From assembly GCF_902502825.2 (NCBI RefSeq), contig NZ_LR723670.1, positions 3,751,001 through 3,815,000 on the forward strand: DNA of 64,000 nt. The letters are read 5' to 3'. The stretch comes from Pseudorhizobium flavum. Lineage in GTDB: Bacteria > Pseudomonadota > Alphaproteobacteria > Rhizobiales > Rhizobiaceae. A model generated the notes under the pieces. The model saw only the letters and a program-made list of their open reading frames with translations. It did not search any database and was not told where the DNA came from. Each line of letters opens with the position of its first letter. The stretch's first letter is position 1. Shown here piece by piece: positions 56,533-64,000 of the stretch. A program made the translations under genes and the position numbers.

Positions 56533-57936
56533 ATGGATATGCGCCCCGAGCCGTTCGTTCCGCCGGCCCCCATTCCTCGCACAGTACCGCCTTCTCGGCT
56601 GGAGATCATCCGGACCGTGTTCAACAACCCCCTGGAGCTATGGGGGGAGCCGTCCTACACGCTGCCATGGATCGAGACGAAGTTCCTGAAGGAGCGAACG
56701 ATCATCGTCAACGACCCAGGCCTGATCCGTCATGTCCTGGTCGACAACGCAGCCAATTACGAGATGTCGGAGATACGCCAGCTCATACTGCGGCCGATCC
56801 TGAGGGATGGCCTGCTGACGGCGGAAGGTCCTGTCTGGAAGCGCTCGCGAAAGGCCATGGCGCCAGTGTTCACGCCACGGCATGCCCGCAGCTTTGCCGA
56901 CCAGATGCTCCGCAAGTCGGAGGACTACGTCGAAAAGTATTCTGGGGTAGGCGAAGATGGAGAGGTTTTCGACATCTCGGTCGACATGACAGAGATCACC
57001 TTCAACATCCTGTCGGAGACGCTTTTCTCGGGCGAGATCGTCACCGAGAGCAACGACTTTTCGGAGGATGTCGACAGCCTGCTCCACCGTATGGGCCGCG
57101 TCGATCCCATGGACCTTCTGCGTGCCCCGCCATGGGTGCCGCGGTTGACGCGGATCGGCGGGAAGCGTGTCCTCGGCAAGTTCCGCGGAATCGTCGCGGA
57201 GACCATGGCTCTCCGCCAGAAGAAGATGCGCGAGAACCCCGATCACGTGCCGCAGGATTTCCTCACGCTGCTGCTGGAGCTTGCTGGCCCCGATGGTCTC
57301 ACCATGGACGAGATCGAGGACAATATCCTGACCTTCATCGGCGCCGGCCACGAGACAACGGCAAGGGCGCTGGCATGGACGCTGTACTGTGTCGCCAACA
57401 GCCCGCAGATCCGCGAGCGGATGGTACGCGAGATCGACGAGGTCCTGGCGTCCGGCGCTGAGCCGGTTGAGTGGATGGACCGCATGCCAATGGTGAGAGC
57501 CGCCTTCGAGGAGGCCCTGCGGCTCTACCCGCCGGCTCCATCGCTGAACCGTGCAGCAATCGCCGACGACGAATGGACCAGTCCGGACGGAAAGACAGTT
57601 CAGATTGCGGCGGGGGTGACGGTTCTCATCATGCCCTGGACGCTTCACCGCCACCAGCTTTACTGGGATAATCCGCGCGCCTTCATGCCGGAGCGTTTCC
57701 TGCCTGAGAACCGTGGCAAGATCGGGCGCTTCCAGTACCTTCCCTTCGGCGCGGGGCCCAGGGTCTGCATTGGTGCTACCTTCGCGATGCAGGAGGCAGT
57801 CATCGCGCTCGCCGTCCTGATGAGCCGCTACCGTTTCGACATGACACCCGAGACGAAGCCCTGGCCGGTCCAGAAGCTGACGACCCAGCCGCGCGACGGC
57901 CTGCCGATGCGGGTCACGCGGCGCGTTCGCCCATAG
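56533..57936 (+). CDS. Cytochrome P450
   Basis: Haem monooxygenase of 467 aa. The I-helix oxygen-binding motif is GAGHETT, the ExxR motif is in EEALRLYPPAP, and the haem loop FGAGPRVCIG has ligand Cys412. There is no fused reductase and no ferredoxin or reductase gene next to it, so its electron donor is elsewhere. The substrate is unknown. Sequence style is closer to fatty-acid-type bacterial P450s than to camphor-type ones, a tentative impression. It lies 42 bp after the DUF1402 gene. Confidence 0.93.
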   Translation: MDMRPEPFVPPAPIPRTVPPSRLEIIRTVFNNPLELWGEPSYTLPWIETKFLKERTIIVNDPGLIRHVLVDNAANYEMSEIRQLILRPILRDGLLTAEGPVWKRSRKAMAPVFTPRHARSFADQMLRKSEDYVEKYSGVGEDGEVFDISVDMTEITFNILSETLFSGEIVTESNDFSEDVDSLLHRMGRVDPMDLLRAPPWVPRLTRIGGKRVLGKFRGIVAETMALRQKKMRENPDHVPQDFLTLLLELAGPDGLTMDEIEDNILTFIGAGHETTARALAWTLYCVANSPQIRERMVREIDEVLASGAEPVEWMDRMPMVRAAFEEALRLYPPAPSLNRAAIADDEWTSPDGKTVQIAAGVTVLIMPWTLHRHQLYWDNPRAFMPERFLPENRGKIGRFQYLPFGAGPRVCIGATFAMQEAVIALAVLMSRYRFDMTPETKPWPVQKLTTQPRDGLPMRVTRRVRP

Positions 57937-58010
57937 GCGCATTGACAGCGGCGGCTGCCCGCGCAAATTGGCACGGATAATCCAACAAAATGGCACAGGA
58001 GGAGGCCTGC

Positions 58011-60182
58011 ATGGCACGCATCGACAAGAACGGGATCGCAATCGACGAGAAGCTGCACGACTTCCTGGTGCAGGAGGCGATCCCGGGAACCGGTGTCGAT
58101 GTGGAGCGCTTCTTCTCGCAGCTCGCACAGATCATCCACGACCTGGCACCGAAGAACCGTGCGCTGCTCGCCAAGCGCGACGAGATGCAGGACAAACTCG
58201 ACGACTGGTACCGCCAGAACGGCGCGCCGGCCGACCTCGACGCCTACGAAGCATTTCTGCGCGAGATCGGCTACCTCCTGCCGGAAGGTCCAGCTTTCAC
58301 CGTCTCCACCAGCAATGTCGATCCAGAGATTGCGGAGATTGCCGGACCTCAGCTCGTCGTTCCCGTGATGAACGCCCGGTACGCCCTCAACGCGGCGAAT
58401 GCCCGCTGGGGTTCGCTCTACGATGCCCTCTACGGCACGGATGCCCTTCCGGAGACGGAGGGTGCCGAGAAGGGTAAGGGTTACAACCCGCTCCGTGGAG
58501 CGAAGGTTATCGCCTGGGCGCGGTCCTTCCTGGACGAATCTGTTGCGCTCTCGGGCGCCAGTTGGAGCGACGTGACGGGGTTCGTCGTGAGCTCGGGCAG
58601 ACTCACGGCGGCGGGACCGGAGGGGCGTACGGTCGAGCTCTCAAATCCTGATCAGTTCGCCGGCTACACGGGCGAGCCGTCACAGCCTCAAAGCCTGATC
58701 CTGCGCCGCAACGGCCTTCATGTTCAGGTGCTGATCGATCCAACCACCGCGATTGGCAAGGAGGATCCGGCAAAGATCTCGGACGTGCGGCTGGAATCGG
58801 CAATCACGACGATCATGGACTGCGAGGATTCGGTCGCAGCCGTCGATGCCGAAGACAAGGTGCTGGTCTATCGTAACTGGCTCGGCCTCATGAAGGGCGA
58901 TCTCCAGGAGGACGTGACCAAGGGCGGCAAGACGTTCGTCCGCAAGCTCGAGCCCGACCTTGCCTTCACGGCGGCCGACGGCACGTCGGCGAGCCTCAAG
59001 GGCCGGTCGCTGATGCTGATCCGCAATGTGGGTCACCTCATGACCAACCCCGCCATCCTCGACCAGGAAGGTCGTGAGGTGCCGGAAGGCATCATGGACG
59101 CCATGGTCACTGCGCTCATCGCCCTGCACGACATCGGTCCGGAAGGTCGCCGCCAGAACTCGCGCCTCGGCTCCATGTATGTGGTGAAGCCGAAGATGCA
59201 TGGCCCGGAGGAAGTGGCCTTCGCCTGCGAGATCTTCGCACGCGTCGAGGAGGCGCTCGGCATGCCCGCGAACACGATGAAGATGGGCATCATGGACGAG
59301 GAACGACGCACCACGGTGAACCTCAAGGAATGCATCCGTGCGGCCCGCGAGCGCGTCGTCTTCATCAATACCGGCTTCCTCGACCGGACCGGCGATGAAA
59401 TCCACACCTCCATGGAGGCTGGTCCGATGATCCGCAAGGGTGACATGAAGCAAGCTGCCTGGATCAGCGCTTATGAGAACTGGAATGTCGACATCGGTCT
59501 CGAATGCGGTCTTTCCGGCCATGCGCAGATCGGCAAGGGCATGTGGGCCATGCCGGACCTGATGGCGGCCATGCTCGAACAGAAGATCGCCCATCCCAAG
59601 GCGGGCGCCAATACGGCCTGGGTTCCGTCTCCGACCGCCGCGACGCTGCATGCAACGCATTATCACAAGGTCAACGTGGCGGAGGTGCAGGCAGGGCTGA
59701 AGAGCCGGAGCCGCGCCAAGCTTTCCGACATCCTCTCCGTTCCGGTGGTGCCCCGTCCGAACTGGACGCCGGAGGAGATCCAGCGCGAGCTCGACAACAA
59801 TGCCCAGGGCATCCTCGGCTATGTGGTCCGATGGATCGATCAGGGCGTCGGCTGCTCGAAGGTGCCGGATATCAACGACATTGGGCTGATGGAAGATCGC
59901 GCGACGCTGCGCATCTCGGCCCAGCACATGGCCAACTGGCTCCATCACAAGGTGGTAGGCGAGGAGCAGGTTATCGAGACCATGAAGCGCATGGCCGCGG
60001 TGGTCGACGGTCAGAATGCCGGCGATCCGCTCTATCGCCCGATGGCGCCGAACTTCGATGATTCCATAGCCTTCCAGGCGGCCCTCGATCTGGTGCTGAA
60101 GGGACGCGAGCAGCCCAACGGCTACACCGAGCCGGTGCTGCATCGCCGCCGGCTGGAACTAAAGGCAAAGCTGCAGGGATGA
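58011..60182 (+). CDS. glcB: Malate synthase G
   Basis: Condenses glyoxylate with acetyl-CoA in the glyoxylate bypass. The 723-aa length marks isoform G. Signatures include [19 protein letters not shown], the catalytic and metal segment [15 protein letters not shown], and [20 protein letters not shown] 58011 is preferred over 57990 because of a strong AGGAGGAGG ribosome site at 57997-58005. No aceA or glc genes are close by. Confidence 0.97.
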   Translation: MARIDKNGIAIDEKLHDFLVQEAIPGTGVDVERFFSQLAQIIHDLAPKNRALLAKRDEMQDKLDDWYRQNGAPADLDAYEAFLREIGYLLPEGPAFTVSTSNVDPEIAEIAGPQLVVPVMNARYALNAANARWGSLYDALYGTDALPETEGAEKGKGYNPLRGAKVIAWARSFLDESVALSGASWSDVTGFVVSSGRLTAAGPEGRTVELSNPDQFAGYTGEPSQPQSLILRRNGLHVQVLIDPTTAIGKEDPAKISDVRLESAITTIMDCEDSVAAVDAEDKVLVYRNWLGLMKGDLQEDVTKGGKTFVRKLEPDLAFTAADGTSASLKGRSLMLIRNVGHLMTNPAILDQEGREVPEGIMDAMVTALIALHDIGPEGRRQNSRLGSMYVVKPKMHGPEEVAFACEIFARVEEALGMPANTMKMGIMDEERRTTVNLKECIRAARERVVFINTGFLDRTGDEIHTSMEAGPMIRKGDMKQAAWISAYENWNVDIGLECGLSGHAQIGKGMWAMPDLMAAMLEQKIAHPKAGANTAWVPSPTAATLHATHYHKVNVAEVQAGLKSRSRAKLSDILSVPVVPRPNWTPEEIQRELDNNAQGILGYVVRWIDQGVGCSKVPDINDIGLMEDRATLRISAQHMANWLHHKVVGEEQVIETMKRMAAVVDGQNAGDPLYRPMAPNFDDSIAFQAALDLVLKGREQPNGYTEPVLHRRRLELKAKLQG

Positions 60183-60187
60183 AAAGA

Positions 60188-60222
60188 GAAGAGGCCGCCG
60201 GTGCTCCGGCGGCCTCTTCGAT
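60188..60222. terminator. Terminator between glcB and the L,D-transpeptidase
   Basis: GAAGAGGCCGCCGG pairs perfectly over 14 bp across loop TGCT. On the minus strand it runs into TTCTCTTTTC, so it best ends the transpeptidase mRNA; it may act in both directions for the converging genes. Confidence 0.78.
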
Positions 60223-60239
60223 TAAGACGTGGTCGTTCC

Positions 60240-60902
60240 TTACTGGATCACGACGACCTTAGCGTTCCGGCCGGGCCGCACGCGATTGTAGAGGTCGATG
60301 ACGTCTTGGTTCATCAGGCGAATGCAGCCGGAGGAGGCCGCCGTGCCGATCGAGGACCATTCCGGCGTGCCGTGCAGACGGAAGAGCGTATCCTGTCCCT
60401 TCTCGTTGAAGAGATACATCGCCCGGGCACCGAGGGGGTTGTTGAGGCCCGGTCCCATGCCGGCCTCCACATAGCGGGCCACGTCCGGCTTGCGCTGGGC
60501 CATTTCCTTCGGCGGATGCCAGGTGGGCCATGCCTGCTTCCAGGCAACATAGGCCTCGCCGGACCACGAGAAGCCCTGCTTGCCGACGCCGATCCCGTAG
60601 CGGACGGCCTTGCCGCCCGGCAGGATGTAGTAGAGGAAACGTTCGCGCGTGTTGACGACGATCGTGCCTGGCTTCTCCTGCGTGGAATATGCCACGATCT
60701 GCCGGTGGAACTTCTTGTCCAGCCGGCTGATCGGGATGGCCGGAAGAGCATACCCGGCATCAGTCACCGTACCGTAGGACTCAGTGAAGATCTTGCTGGT
60801 TTCGATGCGGGTGACTTCCGTCGTGTCGGACTTCGTGGAGCATCCGGCCAGGGCAAGGCTTGCCAGGAGGCCGAATACCATCATGCTTGTGCGGCTGCGC
60901 AT
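60240..60902 (-). CDS. L,D-transpeptidase (YkuD domain) lipoprotein
   Basis: Periplasmic cross-linking or lipoprotein-anchoring enzyme. The 220-aa protein from ATG 60902 has a lipoprotein signal peptide with lipobox LALAGC (lipidated Cys21). The YkuD active site includes H177 (LHGTPEWSSIG) and nucleophile Cys193 (ASSGCIRL). The longer frame upstream was rejected because it would block the signal peptide. L,D-transpeptidases are numerous in Rhizobiales, where many act at growing poles; its exact role is unknown. Confidence 0.92.
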   Translation of the reverse strand: MRSRTSMMVFGLLASLALAGCSTKSDTTEVTRIETSKIFTESYGTVTDAGYALPAIPISRLDKKFHRQIVAYSTQEKPGTIVVNTRERFLYYILPGGKAVRYGIGVGKQGFSWSGEAYVAWKQAWPTWHPPKEMAQRKPDVARYVEAGMGPGLNNPLGARAMYLFNEKGQDTLFRLHGTPEWSSIGTAASSGCIRLMNQDVIDLYNRVRPGRNAKVVVIQ

Positions 60903-61075
60903 GGAGTTCTCTTGAAAATGGGTGAGCGACGCAGACGGAAACCGTCTTTGTTCCCGCGTTATTTTCGAATAGGTTTGCCTTGGCAAGCCGCGCCGCGCGT
61001 TGGAGGGCAGCCAACGCCACGATTGGCGGCGACACTGCCTTTTTTGCAACAAGTTCACCTGCCTAAACGGATCGC

Positions 61076-61564
61076 ATGACCCTCGTCAGCATAGCCAACG
61101 ACAATCCGCTCATTGATGGCCGCCAATCGGCACGGGCCATGATTGTCCGTCGGGGCCTACAGATCCTGCTCGACGAGATGCGCCACGCGACGCTGCCTGA
61201 ATTGGTGCTGGCGAACGGACGCCGTGCCGACCTGGTGACGGTATCGGAGAAGGGCGAGATCTGGATCATCGAGATCAAGACGTCGATCGAGGACTTCCGG
61301 GTCGACTGCAAGTGGCCAGACTACCGCGCCTATTGCGACCGGCTGTTCTTCGCCACCCATCGGGAAGTGCCGCTCGACATCTTCCCCCAAGAATGCGGGC
61401 TCCTCCTCTCCGACGGCTATGGCGCGCACCTCATGCGCGACGCACCGGACCACCGGCTGGCGCCGGCGACACGAAAGTCGCTGATGTTGAACTTCTCCCG
61501 CGCCGCCGCCCGGCGGCTGCTGATGGCGGAATGGGCCACCGGCACGAATTTTGACGAGACCTAG
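61076..61564 (+). CDS. mmcB: MmcB family DNA repair protein
   Basis: DNA-damage tolerance protein of 162 aa. In Caulobacter, mmcB is a damage-response gene linked to mitomycin C tolerance. The PD-(D/E)XK-like core is seen in RRADLVTVSEKGEIWIIEIK, followed by DFRVDCKWPDYRAYCDRLFF. I saw no clear GTTC-N7-GTTC LexA box before it. It converges with actR with 3 nt between stops. Confidence 0.86.
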   Translation: MTLVSIANDNPLIDGRQSARAMIVRRGLQILLDEMRHATLPELVLANGRRADLVTVSEKGEIWIIEIKTSIEDFRVDCKWPDYRAYCDRLFFATHREVPLDIFPQECGLLLSDGYGAHLMRDAPDHRLAPATRKSLMLNFSRAAARRLLMAEWATGTNFDET

Positions 61565-61567
61565 ATT

Positions 61568-62143
61568 CTATTTCGGTGCCCGCTTGGCGAGGATCCGCTG
61601 CAGCGTCCGCCGGTGCATGTTCAGCCGGCGTGCCGTCTCCGAAACGTTGCGTTCGCACATCTCGTAGACGCGCTGGATGTGCTCCCACCGCACCCGATCT
61701 GCGGACATCGGGTTTTCGGGAACATCCGCCTTTTCGCCTGGCCGCTGCGTCAGTGCATGAAAGATGTCGTCCGCATCGGCTGGCTTGGCAAGATAATCGA
61801 GAGCGCCAAGCTTCACTGCGGTGACGGCCGTGGCGATATTGCCATAGCCGGTCAGGACGATCGCCTTGGTGTCTTCCCTGAGCTGTCGGATCGCCTCTAT
61901 GACGTCGAGACCGTTGCCGTCGCCGAGGCGAAGATCGACGACCGCATACTTGGGCGGGCGAGCCTTCGACTTGGCAATGCCTTCGGCCACCGATTCGGCG
62001 ACCTCGACCGCGAAGCCTCGCCCCTCCATGGCACGTGCCAGGCGCCGCAGGAACGGGCCGTCGTCATCCACGATCAAAAGCGTCGGATCAGAGCCGATCG
62101 CCTGGTCCGGATTGGCAACTGAAGGGGTTGTCTCTCTGTCCAT
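61568..62143 (-). CDS. actR: Redox response regulator ActR (RegA/PrrA family)
   Basis: DNA-binding response regulator of 191 aa. Receiver domain D26-D28 with phospho-Asp70 (VVDLRLGDGNG), then a flexible Pro-containing linker and a Fis-like HTH (SETARRLNMHRRTLQRIL) at the C-terminus, nearly identical in style to RegA/PrrA/ActR. The family controls redox-linked processes such as respiration, carbon and nitrogen fixation. In Sinorhizobium ActR is needed for acid tolerance. Downstream of actS with a 66-bp gap. Confidence 0.94.
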   Translation of the reverse strand: MDRETTPSVANPDQAIGSDPTLLIVDDDGPFLRRLARAMEGRGFAVEVAESVAEGIAKSKARPPKYAVVDLRLGDGNGLDVIEAIRQLREDTKAIVLTGYGNIATAVTAVKLGALDYLAKPADADDIFHALTQRPGEKADVPENPMSADRVRWEHIQRVYEMCERNVSETARRLNMHRRTLQRILAKRAPK

Positions 62144-62209
62144 CTCTTCTCTCCAGAAGCGTCACATCGTCATAACGCCTGCAAGCGCGTTGCGGACCAC
62201 GTGCCGCCG

Positions 62210-63553
62210 CTAACCTTCCTCGAGCATGACGCGCGGCCATTCGATCCTGATCCGCGCTCCCGGCTCGTTCCCGCTGCGGTTGTCGAATGTCAGTCGGGCG
62301 CCGGACCGTTCCAGCAATGTCTTGGCAATGAACAGGCCAAGCCCCAGGCCGCCCGCCCGTTCAACTTCCTTGTTCCGTTTTGTCATATAGGGTTCGCCGA
62401 TGCGAGAAAGAATATCCGGCGAATAACCGGTCCCATCGTCCTCGATGATCAAGACGACCCGCTCGCGGTCATGCTCCACCGTCAGCATCACCTGGCTGCG
62501 GGCATAGTCGACGGCGTTTTCGACGAGATTGCCAAGGCCGTAAAGAATGCCAGCGTTACGCAGGCAGACGGGCTCCGTTGCGCGGTCGCCGCGCTCGACG
62601 AGTGCAATTTCGATTCCGAACTGCCGGTGTGGAGCGATCACCTCCTCGATCATGGAGGAAAGGGGGAGGCGCCGCATGTGCTCTTCGCTCGCCGCGGAAA
62701 GGGAGGTCAGCCGCTGCAGGATGTCGCGGCATCGCTCGCTCTGGCTGCGAAGCAGCTGGACATCCTCGCGCAGGCGCTCGTCGGTGCCGAACTCCCGCTC
62801 CATCTCCTTTGCCACGACGCTGATTGTGGCAAGCGGCGTTCCCAGCTCGTGGGCGGCTGCCGCCGCAAGTCCGTCGAGCTGCGACAGGTGCTTTTCCCGC
62901 TCGAGAACCAATTCGGTCGCTGCCAGAGCGTCGGCAAGCAGCGTCGCTTCGTTGGAGACGCGATAGGCATAGAAAGCCGCAAAACAGGTCATCGAGACGA
63001 TAGCGCACCAGATGCCGACCAGCATGACCGGCTGAAGCCGAAGCGTCTCGCCCGGATACCAGGGGAGCGGGTAGGGGGAGAACGCCAGCGCCGTCGTGCA
63101 GGCCAGCGCCAGGAGCAGCAGCGGGATCGCGTGCCGAAGCGGCTGCGAGGCAAAGGAAATGATCACCGGCACGCAGATCAGCGGAGAGAACGGATTGGCG
63201 AGGCCGCCGGTGATGAAGAGCAGCGATGCCATCTGCAGGAGGTCGAAACTCAGCAATGCGAGTGCCGCCTTCGGCCCCAGACGATGCGTTGAAGGGAACC
63301 AGAGCGACAGCATGATATTGGCGAGCGCCAGCGCGCCGATCAGGAATGCTGCCTGCAGCAAGGGCAAGGGGAAGGCGAGAAGCAGGTCAACGGCGAGCAC
63401 GGTCACTGTCTGCCCCGCCACTGCCAGCCATCTGAGCCGCACCAGTGTCTCCAAGCGGAACTTGCGGCTGATGGGTCGCGAGTTGAAATCCCGCGGCGGG
63501 GAAATATCCAGGTCCTTGCGGCTTACCGTCGTTGCTGCTTCTCGAATGGTCAT
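62210..63553 (-). CDS. actS: Redox sensor histidine kinase ActS (RegB/PrrB family)
   Basis: Membrane kinase of 447 aa with about six hydrophobic segments. The quinone-sensing GGLANPF loop is at 116-122. His235 lies in AAAHELGTPLAT. A conserved Cys275 in SERCRDIL sits 40 residues after the His, the same spacing as the redox-active Cys265 of Rhodobacter RegB. The ATPase has LVENAVDYA and GLGLGLFIAK. Partner of actR. It probably signals quinone-pool or thiol redox state. Confidence 0.94.
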   Translation of the reverse strand: MTIREAATTVSRKDLDISPPRDFNSRPISRKFRLETLVRLRWLAVAGQTVTVLAVDLLLAFPLPLLQAAFLIGALALANIMLSLWFPSTHRLGPKAALALLSFDLLQMASLLFITGGLANPFSPLICVPVIISFASQPLRHAIPLLLLALACTTALAFSPYPLPWYPGETLRLQPVMLVGIWCAIVSMTCFAAFYAYRVSNEATLLADALAATELVLEREKHLSQLDGLAAAAAHELGTPLATISVVAKEMEREFGTDERLREDVQLLRSQSERCRDILQRLTSLSAASEEHMRRLPLSSMIEEVIAPHRQFGIEIALVERGDRATEPVCLRNAGILYGLGNLVENAVDYARSQVMLTVEHDRERVVLIIEDDGTGYSPDILSRIGEPYMTKRNKEVERAGGLGLGLFIAKTLLERSGARLTFDNRSGNEPGARIRIEWPRVMLEEG

Positions 63554-63600
63554 CTGCGGCCTTTACGATCTCGCGGCGTCACCGCAGAGGCGACATACTG

Positions 63601-64000
63601 TCACGTCCCGCGCGGTTTGGCACGATGGGTAGGCTTCGCTTCGGAAGGATCCTCGGGCCAGGGATGCTTCGGATAGCGACCGCGCATCTCGGCACGGACA
63701 TCCTTCCAGGAGCCTCTCCAGAAGCCGGGCAGGTCGCGGGTGGTCTGGATCGGACGGTGCGCTGGCGAGGTCAACTCCAGCAGAAGCGGCAGGCGTCCGC
63801 CTGCGACCGCCGGATGCGTCTTCAGGCCAAACAGCTCCTGAACGCGGATTGCCAGCACCGGCTCGTCACCGTCATAGCGGATCGGATGCCGCTGTCCGCT
63901 CGGGGCCTCGAAATGGGTGGGTGCCAGCGCATCGATCTGACGTTGCAGATCGTGGGGGATGAGCGAACGCAAACCCTCCGTGAGGCGGCCGGGATCGATG
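63601..64000 (-). CDS. hrpB: ATP-dependent helicase HrpB, C-terminal fragment (cut by window edge)
   Basis: Only the last 132 codons of a DExH helicase of the HrpB group are in the window; the protein continues past position 64000. Recognisable C-terminal segments are APTHFEAPSGQRHPIRYDG and FWRGSWKDVRAEMRGRYPKH, ending in a basic tail. The helicase motifs are outside. It lies 47 bp upstream of actS on the same strand, the rhizobial neighbourhood. Its role is unknown in most bacteria. Confidence 0.9.
   Translation of the reverse strand, partial: IDPGRLTEGLRSLIPHDLQRQIDALAPTHFEAPSGQRHPIRYDGDEPVLAIRVQELFGLKTHPAVAGGRLPLLLELTSPAHRPIQTTRDLPGFWRGSWKDVRAEMRGRYPKHPWPEDPSEAKPTHRAKPRGT

Noticed and set aside
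56638..58128. 496-codon minus-strand frame opposite the P450 gene
   Set aside because: Spans two unrelated plus-strand genes and has no motif; shadow frame.
58680..60143. 487-codon minus-strand frame opposite malate synthase
   Set aside because: Antisense shadow with no family motif.

Overview
The window is a 64 kb, GC-rich piece of an alphaproteobacterial chromosome spanning the replication origin. Gene content and order point to the Rhizobiales, most likely Rhizobiaceae: parB-parA-rsmG-mnmG-mnmE-rho-hemJ-hemE, then oriC, then PPSR-maf-aroE-coaE-dnaQ and a conserved cluster ending in gyrB, plus chvG-chvI, hprK-EIIA-HPr-ahcY, actR-actS and a DivL-like kinase. The partition genes are chromosomal parAB rather than plasmid repABC. 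I see no insertion sequence, prophage, CRISPR array, rRNA or tRNA. Nearly every gene is a recognisable housekeeping or core regulatory gene.

Layout. Positions 1-7838 (minus strand): chromosome partition, tRNA-U34 modification, Rho and haem synthesis. Positions 7839-8236: putative oriC with a cluster of DnaA boxes. Positions 8237-18391 (mostly plus): PPSR kinase, maf, aroE, coaE, dnaQ, secB and fxsA (minus), Tim44-like, MltA, Smr, HTH and gyrB. Positions 18440-22908: a nitroreductase broken by one in-frame stop, an FAH-family enzyme, PHB depolymerase, a DUF2852 protein and a YgjP-like metalloprotease. Positions 22991-28046: trpF-trpB-trpA-accD-folC. Positions 28101-45619 (all minus): chvI-chvG-hprK-EIIA-HPr-ahcY, then divL-tsaE/amgK-murU-addB-addA-trxA. 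Positions 45948-48704: pckA, arfB and alkB. Positions 48705-53296 (minus): hisB-DUF2628-hisH-hisA-hisF-hisE-coaA. Positions 53478-60182: hslVU, a DUF1402 protein, a cytochrome P450 and malate synthase G. Positions 60240-64000: an L,D-transpeptidase, MmcB, ActR/ActS and the end of hrpB.

The main structure not explained by genes is a set of six strong parS-like palindromes (ParB sites) between 1.5 and 22.1 kb, on both sides of oriC. Five share the same asymmetric one-arm variant. Two of them form a 14-bp perfect inverted repeat that fills the gap between gyrB and the converging nitroreductase pseudogene, and two lie inside the coding starts of rsmG and aroE. With parAB at the left edge, this is a chromosome centromere around the origin.

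Other points of note are a DivL-like kinase with Tyr at the phospho-acceptor position, cotranscribed with peptidoglycan recycling and AddAB repair genes; a DUF1402 protein with lytic-transglycosylase-like motifs; an AccD with a degraded zinc ribbon; and candidate operators upstream of pckA, phaZ and ahcY. I did not find convincing evidence of a wholly new system; the parS arrangement and the divL operon are the best leads.
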